From Tachypleus tridentatus (Eukaryota > Arthropoda > Merostomata > Xiphosura > Limulidae), in contig NC_134830.1 in NCBI RefSeq assembly GCF_004210375.1, positions 3,224,001-3,288,000 on the forward strand: a DNA stretch of 64,000 bases. The letters are read 5' to 3'. The notes under the pieces are model-generated. The model ran no database searches, was not told the DNA's origin, and worked only from the letters and a program-made list of their open reading frames with translations. Shown here piece by piece: positions 42,501-50,819 of the stretch (within the stretch, counting starts at the first letter, position 1; the number at the start of each line of letters is the position of its first letter). A program made the position numbers and the translations under genes.

Positions 42501-45500
42501 ATACTCAAAAGTGTGACACTCAAAATAGCCCTGAGGGCTCAATGTCAAAGAATATTAACACAAGATGTTTTCATCTGAGAAAAGGCTTCTCTGATTGATG
42601 AAGTTTCAAGTCAAATCAGGTGGTCCATGGTGGAGTGTTGTCATCAGAACCTACACTGGGTGGGCAAGAGGAGATTGTTTGATTTGAAGAACCAAACAAA
42701 ATGAGCAATAACCATCCTCTCTAAGGTCTTACAGAGACAGATCATCAAAGCAACTGGATAGTGGTTTGAAGGAATCTTGGGATCCTTTCCAGGTTTAGAG
42801 AAAGGTAGGACAATAGCCTGGCACCAGGTATCAGGAAAAACATTCTCCTGCCAGATCCAGTTAAAAACAATAAAAAAAAACAGCAAGAAAACCAGGAAAT
42901 ATATGGTGTAGCATTTCATAGTGTACATCATCAGGTTCAACCAATGTACTGCCAGTTTCAGTTCCACCAGTGTGAAGGGATGATTATAGTCATAGAGACA
43001 ATCAACTTGAAAGGAAAGAGGTGATTGCTCTGCCCAAATCCTGATGGCTAAGATGGAGGAAGAAGCAGAAGTGTTAGATATCCAGCCAAAGCTTTCACCT
43101 AGAGTATCAGTGAAGCTCCAGGTATCAGCTACTTCCTGGCCATCAGAGAGCAAGATCAAGAAGGGGACAGAATTATATTGCCCACTAATCTTTCAAATTT
43201 TTTCCCATATGACTTTGGAACTGGTGGTAGAAGACATGCTGGTTGTGAACTTAATCCAAGTTTTCTTCTGGCTTTGACGTCTTACCCATCAAGCATGAGC
43301 AAGGGCCTGCTAGGAAAGCGATGCAATATGAGAGCGTGGAATACCTACAAAAAGTATCCCAGGCCCGTTTCTGAGCCTTTTGAGGATATTGTGTAAAATG
43401 TGTTGAGGTTTTACAAATATATTCAGCAGCTGCCTGTATAATATAGTTAGTTACTGCTGCCATACAATCAACTATTGATGGCTTACAGACAATGGCAGGA
43501 TCAAGTTCTGGAAGAGCAGTAAAAGAGGGCCAGTTTGCTTGATCCAGCTTTCATCAGGGCACGCAGGTCAGATGGCATCAATCATGGCTACTCTCTCTCA
43601 AAATTATAGGAAAATGATCACTGCCTCGTGGATTATTGTCAACCTCCAGGAAAAGTTGGAGAATAGTGAATGGAAGCAAACTGAGAGATCAATAGGAGTA
43701 AAGGACTGACTAGGTGCATGAAAATAAGTAGGAGAACCAGTATTGAAAAGAGAAAGATTGTGATCAGAGAGCATACACTCTACAGAGCGACCCCTCCAAT
43801 CAATATCAGCACTTCCCCAGAGGGGATGATGTCCATTAAAGTCCCCCAGGATAGAAAAGGGAGATGGCAACTGTTTAATGAGAAAATCAAGGTCTAATTG
43901 ATCATAGGTCTCTCCAGATGATAGGTAGAGAGAATAAACAGTGATGGTAAGACCCAAGGAAACACGGATGGTTACAACCTCCAAAGGTGTGTCAAGTGGC
44001 AAAGACAGGGTGGGCACATGCTGATCAACCAACAGTGCCACTCTTTCGTGCACTCATCCATCACACAACCTATCATTTCTGTACAAAAAAAAAACACACC
44101 AAAAGGTAACTGTATCAGCAGGTTTCAGAAATGTTTCCTGTAAGGAAAGACATACAGGATGGTAGGAAGCAATCAATGTTTTGATGTCATCCAGAGTAGA
44201 ACATAAACCTCGACAGTTCCATTGTATGAGGTTGCTATTTTTATTTACATGTAGTGGAGAACCATTCTGTTTACAACTACTTCTTTATTCTTTACTGTCT
44301 TTATTCCAGGGAGGTCTATCGACCTCCATGGATCCTGCCCTGGGTTGATTGGGCAGATCTTTGCTTTGGAAGGGGATTCCAGTGATTGAGGACATGAACG
44401 AATGATTGTTTTGCATCTTGGGGTGGGAGAAGAAGATGTACCTGAGGAAATGCCCATACCCAGAACCAAAAGAAGTGGATCTTTGGATTTGCTGGAATGT
44501 GTGTTAGGGACAGAGATGGGTGTTGAAATTGATTCACCAACTTTTTTAACCATGGAGGTCGAAAGACTTTTCATTTGGTTTGAGAACGATTCTTTTGGAG
44601 GCACAGAGAGATCCACCTGCCCTCCCACTGTAGTAGTGAAACGAAGTGCAGCAGCATACATCTTAGATGTACTGGATGACAGCAATTTTCAACCCTCATG
44701 ATAGGTAGTGTTTTGAACCATTTTCAAATGCTGCACCTCTTTTTCTTCCAACCATTTAGGGGAACAACAAAAGTAGGATGGGTGAGAGCCATTGCAATTG
44801 ATGCAATGAGGGTCTGTTTCACACTCATAGGCATCATGATCCTTTCCACCTCAATCAGCATGTCAAGGAACCATGACATGACATCTTCGAGTGACTGAAC
44901 TGTTGAGATTGAAAACATATGCTCAGAATCTTCAAGATGCAGTCATTTACCTATGAACTGTTTTTCACTATTTTAGTTAAGTTTTTATTTGAAGGATCCA
45001 TAATAAAAAAGGAATATTTTGGTACACACTGATCCCACCTACCATGGAGCCCTATGAGAGGACACTGCAGCAATGCCAGGGTTTCATGAGCACTATATCT
45101 AAACACCAACATCAGTTTCAATGTCCACAACACCTGTTTAGAACATCCAACACTTGTACTTGGTTCATCCTAGAGCAAGTGGACCAGCCAAATGACTCTT
45201 AGGGGGCCACCCCAAGGCCATCCATCTACAGGAATTCAAGGCCAAAATGGTGGGTAAGGGTTGGACCCCTCAACCACTGGATACTCTACTCCCCTTCATG
45301 GATCACCACACACTGCAAATATGTGGGTGGATGTTTAAATCCTAGAGGAGATAAACCAAAAGAACAGAACCTTCCCTGGGTGGTCCTCTCACAGCCTACA
45401 GAAATCCACATTGAGGGGAGTATAGAATTTAACATAAATTATTCATTATAATATAAACCGTACTGAGGTAAAATTTAATTTTATAGGTTTTATTCCATTT

Positions 45501-48500
45501 TCTGTACAAAGTTATAAAACAGAAAACCAGACCCACTTGTCCCACCCACCTGTCACATTCTCTCTTTCACAGGTTGGTGATAATTCTTTGACATTTTACA
45601 CTAAATCACTTGTAACCAATGGAAAAAAATAATTTCAATTTACTGAATGATATATAATGCAACATTGTTTTCAATACAGACTACTGTCAATTTCACCATT
45701 ATTTTGAAAGGTTATCTCGTGGTGTTCAGATGAAGCAATTAACAGAATTATTATAAGGCTATTTTCTCTTAATTAAAAAGCCAGTTAAATTACAATAGTC
45801 ATTGGACATTGTTGGTTTTGTATATGTTGCTATTATGTGTTAGCTGTATTATTTAAGTAAACAAAAATTATTTGGTGTTCATAAAAAAAAAGTAGGTTTA
45901 AGTTTCATCAGCAGCTTACAGCAAAAATACAAGAGGTCAAACATAAACACTATATACAAGAGGTCAAACAAACACTATATACAAGAGGTCAAACAAACAC
46001 TATATACAAGAGATCAAACATAAACACTATATACGAGAGATCAAACATAAACACTATATTGGCTTTTTATGGATATAAATTTTTATTTATTATAATTGAA
46101 ACAAAATTTCCCACAGAGTGCGCTCAAAAGCAGCTAACTCATAACAATGTTGAATATCGTGCACTATGTGTGGTTCAATCATAACACTGTTGAATACTGT
46201 GCACTACGTGTGGGTCAATCTTAACATTGTTGAATATTGTGCACGACATGTGGGTCAATCTTAACGTTGTTGAATATTGTGCACTACATGTGGGTCAATC
46301 TTAACGTTGTTGAATATTGTGCACTACATGTGGGTCAATCTTAACATTGTTGAATATTGTGCAGTACATGTGGTTCAATCACATTATTGAATATTGTGCA
46401 CAACATGTGGTTCAATCATAACACTGTTGAATATTGTTCACTACATGTGGTTCAAAGAGCAATAAAACAAAACAATAAAGTATAAACAGGTTTGTTTGTT
46501 TTTGAAATTTGCACAAAGCTACTTGATGCCTATCTGCAGTAACCATCCTTAATTTAGCAGTAAGACTAGAGGGAAGGCAGCTAGTCATCACCATTCACTG
46601 CCAACTCTTAGGCTACTCTTTTACCAATGAAAGGATGGATTGACCATCATATTATAATGTCCCCACAACTGAAAGGGAGAGCATGTTTGGTGTGACAGGA
46701 ATTCAAACCCAAGTATAAACAGACTTAAACTGTTTACAAGCCTTAACCTAATGATGATAAACAACTGTAGCTTACGTCTGCAATTATTTTAGAAAGAAAA
46801 ATAGTAATTTCAATTTATTTTATATTTTTTATGATGATTTCAAAGTTGGTCAAATTGACAAAATCTACAAAAAGTTACTGTATAGAAAATATACCTTAAA
46901 AGTATAAATATATTTGAATGTAAATTACAGACTTACTGGAAAAACAAAGTTTCATGTTTATTATGAAGGTTTCACAGGCAACACGTATAAAATTTACAAT
47001 ATTTCAGATTAGGACAAACACTTGATTTTAACACGAAAATCATTTTGCATTCCAAGCAGTCAACACTGATTCTATTTATGGACAAATGTTTGGAAGAAAT
47101 AACTAATTAAAAAATCTGATCTGTGTGTGTATAAAAGGCTCGTAATGTTTACTAAAAGCTTGCCAAATGTTTTGAAAAGTACAAAAACTATTAAAAGTAA
47201 AACTATGAAAACTGTTACTTTGTTGTTATATACGGTTGGTTACATTGCCTGACCCTGCTGATTTCTCCAAGCCTGTTCCCTTGTTATAAGGTTGGTTACA
47301 TTGCCTGACCTTGCTGATTTCTCCAAGCCCGTTCCCTTGTTATAAGGTTGGTTACCTTACCTGACCCCACTAATTTCTCCAAGCAAGTTCTCTTGTTATA
47401 AGGTTGGTTACATTGCCTGACCCCACTGATTTCTCCAAGCCTGTTCCGTTGTTATAAGGTTGGTTACCTTACCTGACCCCACTGATTTCTCCAAGCCTGT
47501 TCCCTTGTTATAAGGTTGGTTACATTGCCTGACTCCACTGATTTCTCCAAGCCTGTTCCCTTGTTATAAGGTTGGTTACATTGCCTGATTCTGCTGATTT
47601 CTCCAAACCTGTTCCCTTGTTATAAGGTTGGTTACATTGTCTGACCCTGCTGATTTCTCCAAGCCCATTCCCTTGTTATAAGGTTGGTTACATTGCCTGA
47701 CCCTGCTGATTTCTCCAAGCTTGTTCCCTTGTTATAAGGTTGGTTACATTGCCTGATGCCACTGATTTCTCCAAGCCTGTTCCCTTGTTATAAGGTTGGT
47801 TACATTGCCTGATGCCACTGATTTCTCCAAGCCTGTTCCGTTGTTATAAGGATGGTTACATTGCCTGATGCCACTGATTTCTCCAAGCCTGTTCCCTTGT
47901 TATAAGAATGGTTACATTGCCTGACCCCACTAATTTCTCCAAGCCTGTTCCCTTGTTATAAGGTTGGTTTCATTGCCTGATGCCACTGATTTCTCCAAGC
48001 CTGTTCCCTTGTTATAGGGATGGTTACATTGCCTGACTCCACTGATTTCTCCAAGCCTGTTCCCTTGTTATAAGGTTGGTTACATTGCCTGATCCTGCTG
48101 ATTTCTCCAAGCCTGTTCCCTTGTTATAAGGTTGGTTACATTGCCTGACCCTGCTGATTTCTCCAAGCCTGTTCCCTTGTTATAAGGTTGGTTACATTGC
48201 CTGACCCTGCTGATTTCTCCAAGCCTGTTCCCTTGTTATAAGGTTGGTTACCTTACCTGACCCTGCTGATTTTTCCAAGCCCGTTCCCTTGTAATAAGGT
48301 TGGTTACATTGCCTGACCCCGCTGATTTCTCCAAGCTTGTTCCCTTGTTATAAGGATGGTTACATTGCCTGATGCCACTGATTTCTCCAAGCCTGTTCCC
48401 TTGTTATAAGGATGGTTACATTGCCTGATGCCACTGATTTCTCCAAGCCTGTTCCCTTGTTATAAGGATGGTTACATTGCCTGATGCCACTGATTTCTCC

Positions 48501-50387
48501 AAGCCTGTTCCCTTGTTATAAGGATGGTTACATTGCCTGACCCCACTAATTTCTCCAAGCCTGTTCCCTTGTTATAAGGTTGGTTACATTGCCTGATGTC
48601 ACTGATTTCTCCAAGTCTGTTCCCTTGTTATAGGGATGGTTACATTGCCTGACTCCACTGATTTCTCCAAGCCTGTTCCCTTGTTATAAGGTTGGTTACA
48701 TTGCCTGATCCTGCTGATTTCTCCAAGCCTGTTCCCTTGTTATAAGGTTGGTTACATTGCCTGACCCTGCTGATTTCTCCAAGCCTGTTCCCTTGTTATA
48801 AGGTTGGTTACCTTACCTGACCCTGCTGATTTTTCCAAGCCCGTTCCCTTGTAATAAGGTTGGTTACATTGTCTGACCCCACTAATTTCTCCAAGCCCGT
48901 TCCCTTGTTGTAAGGTTGGTAACATTGCTTAACCCCAAATGGAAAGAGTGAATTGTAGAACCTATTAATCAATTAATACAGTGTCACCTAAACCATCATA
49001 TAATTAATAAGCAGTTTAACAGTATTTAAAAAGTTGGCATTGGGTGCTGCCTACAGTATTAGAAAGCAGTTCAAAATTGATGACAGTAGCAAACAGCCTT
49101 AGCAGCTATGTTATAACAAAGTAAGTTTGATGGTAATATTTTAATTATTGGATAACTGGAATAATAATAAATAGTAACAATCAGAAACCTTAACTTCAAT
49201 TAGTTGCTACTTCTTATAAATTAATTTACTGTAATTTTGATGAATTAACACTAATCAATGTAATTGCTGTTTATAGGTAATCAATTACATTGACTAAATC
49301 ACTTACACCTAATCTTGGCACTCAGTTGAAGTGATACATTTTTGAAAACAGGTTTAGTCTTTCAGAAAGTAAAGGCAAACTCTTTGAAACTTTCAATCAG
49401 ACACACATGTAGAAGAATCTAGTTGGTAATTAAAACTGTTAAAAACCTACTTCTACGCCCGTGGTTTCCTTTTTTGGAAACCCTTGATAATTCCTTCTCC
49501 ACCCCAGATTCCTGCATCAGCTTCCTTTGGGAAAATGAGAGGAATTGGAACATTTTCTACTCTCTGCCTGAAAATATAAATCAAACCTTTCACCATGTCA
49601 AATGTGTAATAAATCAATATGTTTTAAAATTTAATCTTAAGTGCAGTAAGTTGTGTTTTTTAAAAGGATGCAACAAGAATTATCTGAACAGTTGAGTTAT
49701 CTGGAGAAAATCAGAAGATGTAGAAAATGTTTAAAGAAAAATCTGTCAACATTCAAAGCAAATATATTCCCTACAGAAATAAAAGCTTAGCTGGAAGTAA
49801 ACAAACAGGTTACTCACAAAAAGTACAATTTAAATAAAGTTTAACAGTAATATGGATGATAAGGTCTGGCTTTATTTTGTTATTATTATTATTGAATAAT
49901 TTTATTTTGGCTTAAAGGACTGAAAATTCAAGATGGACCAACAGGTTCCTTGTTGTCCCCAAACACTGTTAACCCTAAACAACTAACACAATAATCTCAA
50001 ATTATAATAAATCACACATCACTAATTACACAGCCATGACATCAACAACAACAGTTTAAGTTTGCACACCACATTAAGGATCCAATCAGGAAGTTGATAC
50101 TGGATGTGAAGTTCTCTTTTCAGCATGTGTTTTATTTAATCTTAACATGGCTCATAATAAACTTAACAAATATAATATAAATTATGATTAACAAATAAGA
50201 AAGGTTACCTTTCTCCAGTTTCTGGATCTTTCTTCCAATGGCCAGCAATACCTGGTTCTTCTCTGTAGTGAACTGGACTTGAAGGCTTCTCCAACTCCAT
50301 TCTATGACGTTTATAATGCTCAGGTAAACGATCTAATATTCTGCCATATTTCCATCTTAAAGCATTTCTTGCTGATGATGCAGCCAT
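22862..50387 (-). CDS. Mitochondrial large-subunit ribosomal protein L28 (bL28m), complete, 6 coding exons
   Basis: This nuclear gene encodes a protein of the mitochondrial large ribosomal subunit, needed for translation of mitochondrial mRNAs. Coding exons in order are 50387-50209, 49567-49457, 35614-35473, 30059-29916, 23267-23135 and 22896-22862. All junctions are GT-AG and in frame, giving 247 residues against about 256 in human. Recognisable pieces are SRLPEHY-like [14 protein letters not shown] with PVHYRE (residues 15-42), [27 protein letters not shown] (64-90), [20 protein letters not shown] (110-129), [26 protein letters not shown] and [25 protein letters not shown]. The short second exon has no long open frame. 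I found it because the first and third exons would join without the diagnostic IWGGEG segment. Introns of 13.8, 6.6 and 5.4 kb are filled with repeats and mobile elements. The N-terminus should act as a mitochondrial presequence ([16 protein letters not shown]: basic, no acids). Confidence 0.95.
23135..23267 (-). CDS. MRPL28 coding exon 5
   Basis: Residues 193-236 ([20 protein letters not shown] to REELIKWLK) match the EEE-EW-GL-L-EA segment of L28m proteins. Borders are TATATAG| and AAAG|GTAAGT. Confidence 0.95.
23690..23912. repeat. Minisatellite, about 45-bp unit x 5
   Basis: Units contain GATTATTGACTATCCCACAT, with small insertions and deletions between copies. Confidence 0.93.
24130..24790. 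mobile_element. Non-autonomous DNA transposon with TIRs and TA target duplication
   Basis: It begins CAGTGGAGCACC and ends with the inverse GGCGCTCCACTG, flanked on both sides by TA. The inverted similarity continues loosely through AGCCRCGG, to about 25 bp. TA target sites and this length suit a pogo/Tc1-mariner-like MITE. No transposase frame is visible. Confidence 0.8.
25960..26350. other. GC-richer unknown fragment, possible mobile element remnant
   Basis: It stands out from the AT-rich intron, with stretches such as GTGGGTTTTCTCGGGGCACT and GTCAGCGGGTTCCGGCCAGG. No coding frame, box A/B pair or terminal repeats were found. A decayed SINE or a gene fragment are both possible. Confidence 0.3.
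27775..28300. repeat. Minisatellite, about 58-bp unit x 9
   Basis: Units contain GAGTACAAAGTCATAACTAA. Two unit variants (AGCAGTAACAAATGAG and AGCCAGCAAGAAACGAG) are intermixed, suggesting shuffling between subfamilies. Confidence 0.93.
29085..29805. repeat. Minisatellite, 29-bp unit x about 24
   Basis: Units contain ATCACCCTGAATATGGAAGG, alternating TCTAATCA and TATAATCA. It lies between MRPL28 exons 4 and 5, ending about 110 bp from exon 4. Confidence 0.93.
29916..30059 (-). CDS. MRPL28 coding exon 4
   Basis: Residues 145-192 run [20 protein letters not shown] to [11 protein letters not shown], matching the KTP-DL...LDL-R-ML and I-DKYK-F-IP segments of L28m. The donor is CCA|GTAAGT, phase 0. 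Confidence 0.96.
30225..30722. repeat. Minisatellite, 45-bp unit x 11, open on both strands
   Basis: Units contain AACTTGTACAACTTCTCTAG and TGTAGAGATACACCCCA. The 45-bp period (15 codons) keeps several frames open on both strands. They lie inside an intron and are not genes. Confidence 0.95.
31395..31690. repeat. Degenerate tandem repeat, about 70 bp x 4
   Basis: Copies of ATAACTAATAACCACTGGGA followed by TGGTCTGGTTCTGAATGTA recur with insertions and deletions. Confidence 0.75.
31690..34650. other. Purine-rich unassigned block, perhaps a decayed mobile element
   Basis: About 3 kb with a marked A/G bias on the + strand and few of the AT-runs seen elsewhere in the intron. Frames of 60-128 codons occur on both strands (for example 32323-32613 + and 34063-34449 -). 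None shows a domain I recognise, and no terminal repeats were found. Confidence 0.3.
34917..35065 (-). mobile_element. Penelope-like element tip with inverted end
   Basis: It carries the hammerhead-like segment (34947-34985). Immediately afterwards comes, in the opposite orientation, the terminal segment (TACCCATACCAG to CTACAAGTGGGTTTTCTC) that precedes the motif in the copy at 40468. The join of oppositely oriented tips is typical of Penelope insertions. Confidence 0.65.
34947..34985 (-). ncRNA. Hammerhead-like motif, second copy
   Basis: On the - strand: GTGAAC, CTGATGA, stem II GACT/GGTC, GAAA, CATT, GTTTGC. Stem I (GTGAAC with GTTTGC) is kept by G-U pairs. It has the canonical CTGATGA core. 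Confidence 0.45.
35094..35472. repeat. Minisatellite, 48-bp unit x 8, abutting a splice donor
   Basis: Units contain CATGGTACTCAAGTATTCAC. On the gene strand the array starts at the first intron base after MRPL28 exon 3. The donor GTATGTGTG differs by one base from the TTATGTGTG found inside several units. Confidence 0.93.
35473..35614 (-). CDS. MRPL28 coding exon 3
   Basis: Residues 97-144 include [20 protein letters not shown] and [20 protein letters not shown], matching the YSEIL-K---VTVT-RTL-LI core of the protein. Borders are ATATTAG| and CTGGAG|GTATGT. Confidence 0.97.
35615..37085 (-). other. MRPL28 intron 2, right-hand start, little recognised
   Basis: AT-rich intron sequence with a (TG)13 microsatellite at 36544-36569. 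Nothing else is recognised. Confidence 0.6.
36544..36569. repeat. (TG)n microsatellite
   Basis: Thirteen perfect dinucleotide copies within the large MRPL28 intron. Confidence 0.95.
37090..37430. repeat. Tandem repeat, about 113-bp unit x 3
   Basis: Units contain CAGACTAACCCTCAGGCCTG and GTGATATAGCATGTATCA. The third copy is diverging at its end. Confidence 0.93.
37431..38711 (-). other. MRPL28 intron 2 segment, nothing recognised
   Basis: 1.3 kb of AT-rich intron. Phrases such as AAATACATAATTTATATTTGTTTCC resemble sequence near 28440 and 46800, so an old interspersed repeat may be present. Confidence 0.45.
38712..39286. mobile_element. Non-autonomous DNA transposon, TIR CAGAGATGCCAAC
   Basis: The ends are inverted (CAGAGATGCCAAC...GTTGGCATCTCTG) and imperfect similarity continues through GAGCGTAAT. 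Both sides are flanked by TATTT, a candidate 5-bp target duplication. The interior is relatively CpG-rich. No transposase frame exists. Confidence 0.8.
39287..40467 (-). other. MRPL28 intron 2 segment with a two-copy degenerate repeat
   Basis: At 40130-40230 and 40285-40385 two diverged copies share GTCACCTNAANTTGGCCTT and CAGTCCTGGTTT. They may be the remnant of a retroelement tail. The rest is AT-rich with nothing recognised. Confidence 0.45.
40468..40840 (-). mobile_element. Penelope-like retroelement 3' fragment, second coding copy
   Basis: The - strand frame ends [20 protein letters not shown], nearly identical to the copy at 3718. It is followed by the hammerhead-like terminal segment (40541-40582). 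At 40840 it is cut off by the C-terminal coding end of the LINE. Confidence 0.75.
40541..40582 (-). ncRNA. Hammerhead-like motif, third copy
   Basis: On the - strand: GTGAAC, CTGACGA, stem II GAC/GTC, GAAA, CGTT, GTTCGC. Stem I pairs fully, with one G-U pair. Confidence 0.45.
41370..41760 (-). pseudogene. LINE RNase H domain remnant
   Basis: The frame contains [20 protein letters not shown] and [18 protein letters not shown], matching the TD-SK---GSA and F-AEL-AI-LAL patterns of LINE RNase H. The first Asp is present. The second conserved acidic site in AEL reads Lys (TAKLYAI), and downstream parts are lost. Confidence 0.8.
42300..43210 (-). pseudogene. LINE reverse transcriptase remnant
   Basis: Recognisable pieces are [20 protein letters not shown] followed by PGKDP, the catalytic box YVDDF (42434-42448), and TKFLGLIF. 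Stops interrupt the frame after YVDDF and elsewhere. The domain is inactive. Confidence 0.85.
43580..44060 (-). pseudogene. LINE endonuclease (APE-type) remnant
   Basis: The frame carries [20 protein letters not shown] and [20 protein letters not shown], then SFTPIDLSV, the GDFN-H-WG and TPIDLS signatures of LINE exonuclease-endonuclease-phosphatase domains. The N-terminal third is out of frame. Confidence 0.85.
44245..44960 (-). pseudogene. LINE ORF1 (gag-like) remnant
   Basis: The frame includes [20 protein letters not shown] and [12 protein letters not shown], aligning along its length with ORF1 of the + strand copy at 63426-63857. The zinc-knuckle part upstream is disrupted. Confidence 0.8.
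45925..46070. repeat. Minisatellite, 27-29 bp unit x 5
   Basis: Units contain ATACAAGAGGTCAAACATAA and ACACTATAT. Confidence 0.9.
46135..46455. repeat. Minisatellite, about 40-bp unit x 8
   Basis: Units contain GTTGAATATTGTGCACTACA and TGTGGGTCAATC, with point variants. Confidence 0.93.
46490..46716 (-). mobile_element. tRNA-derived SINE (family A), - strand
   Basis: In reverse it has the family tail GCACAAAGCTACTTGATG, body AGGCAGCTAGTCATCACCA and head remnant GGTGTGACAGGAATTCAAAC. The far end of the tRNA head is missing. Confidence 0.85.
46717..47221 (-). other. MRPL28 intron 2 segment, nothing recognised
   Basis: About 500 bp of AT-rich intron before the 56-bp array. Confidence 0.6.
47222..48935. 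repeat. Minisatellite, 56-bp unit x about 30, with higher-order blocks
   Basis: Units contain TTATAAGGTTGGTTACATTG and TGATTTCTCCAAGCCTGTTC. Variant units (TATAGGGATGG, TTTTTCCAAGCCCG, GTAATAAGG) recur together 560-616 bp apart, showing duplication of a block of 10-11 units. Confidence 0.97.
48936..49456 (-). other. MRPL28 intron 2 segment next to exon 2, nothing recognised
   Basis: About 520 bp of AT-rich sequence between the 56-bp array and the exon 2 donor. Confidence 0.6.
49457..49567 (-). CDS. MRPL28 coding exon 2 (IWGGEG segment)
   Basis: This 111-base exon encodes residues 60-96, [20 protein letters not shown] then [17 protein letters not shown]. It matches the RVEDVPIP...GLWGGEG region shared by L28m proteins. 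The acceptor is TTTTCAG|G and the donor GGGC|GTAGAA. It is isolated by 13.8 kb from exon 3. Confidence 0.93.
49568..50208 (-). other. MRPL28 intron 1, nothing recognised
   Basis: 640 bp of AT-rich intron. The + strand frame of 90 codons crossing exon 2 is a shadow of it. Confidence 0.7.
50209..50387 (-). CDS. MRPL28 coding exon 1
   Basis: Residues 1-59 begin [20 protein letters not shown] and end [11 protein letters not shown] at 50387-50385 is the first Met. The basic, acid-free start suits a mitochondrial targeting peptide. The exon ends GGAGAAAG|GTAACC. A CATTCTTAG acceptor-like site lies just upstream, so the 5' UTR may be spliced. Confidence 0.93.
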
Positions 50388-50819
50388 AGCAATAAAATAA
50401 TGACTGCTAAGAATGTATTAAAGAGATTCTATAAAATGTGAACACAAGGCCATTACCAACAAGAAAACGAATTCTTGTACTAGTATTATGAAGTTTTTAT
50501 AAAACAAATTAAGTGCAATTTTCATGTGTTTTACTTACATAAAAATGATTAAATATTTCTAGTTCAAACGTTGATACATAAATTATATTTTAAATTTGTT
50601 ATCACAATTTGTTCTGTGACAACAACTTTAGTATAAATGATAGAAATGTACCTATAAACTTTCATAGAAAGTTTCACAAAACAAATATCTATGTATATGT
50701 TACTGTAACTTATTAATCAACATTAACATTATTCTAACAAAAATATTTTACTAGAAGCAGATCAGTAAAAATAGCTATCCCTGTCTAGAAGTAACTGTTT
50801 ATAAGTTTCAACCAACATG
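50388..50819. other. 5' flank of MRPL28 coding exon 1
   Basis: 430 bp of AT-rich sequence between the start codon and a large minisatellite. No promoter element is obvious, and the true transcription start may be further right. Confidence 0.5.

Larger units (their letters stand above)
40841..45420 (-). mobile_element. Jockey/CR1-like LINE, full order but decayed
   Basis: Reading on the - strand: a 5' region (45420-44960), ORF1 remnant (44960-44245), endonuclease (44060-43580), reverse transcriptase (43210-42300), RNase H (41760-41370) and an ORF2 C-terminal tail (40977-40841). Every part is broken by stops and frameshifts, so it is dead. It sits in the 13.8-kb MRPL28 intron in the gene's own orientation. 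A sister copy starts at 62575. Clade assignment to Jockey/CR1-like rests on the APE-RT-RNase H order and was not checked by a tree. Confidence 0.85.

Noticed and set aside
45200-45225. GGCCACCCCAAGG as the missing MRPL28 WGGEG exon
   Set aside because: It belongs to the LINE 5' region and recurs at 62610; the real exon was found at 49457-49567.
47222-48935. CRISPR-like regular array
   Set aside because: Units are head-to-tail with no variable spacers; it is a minisatellite in an animal intron.
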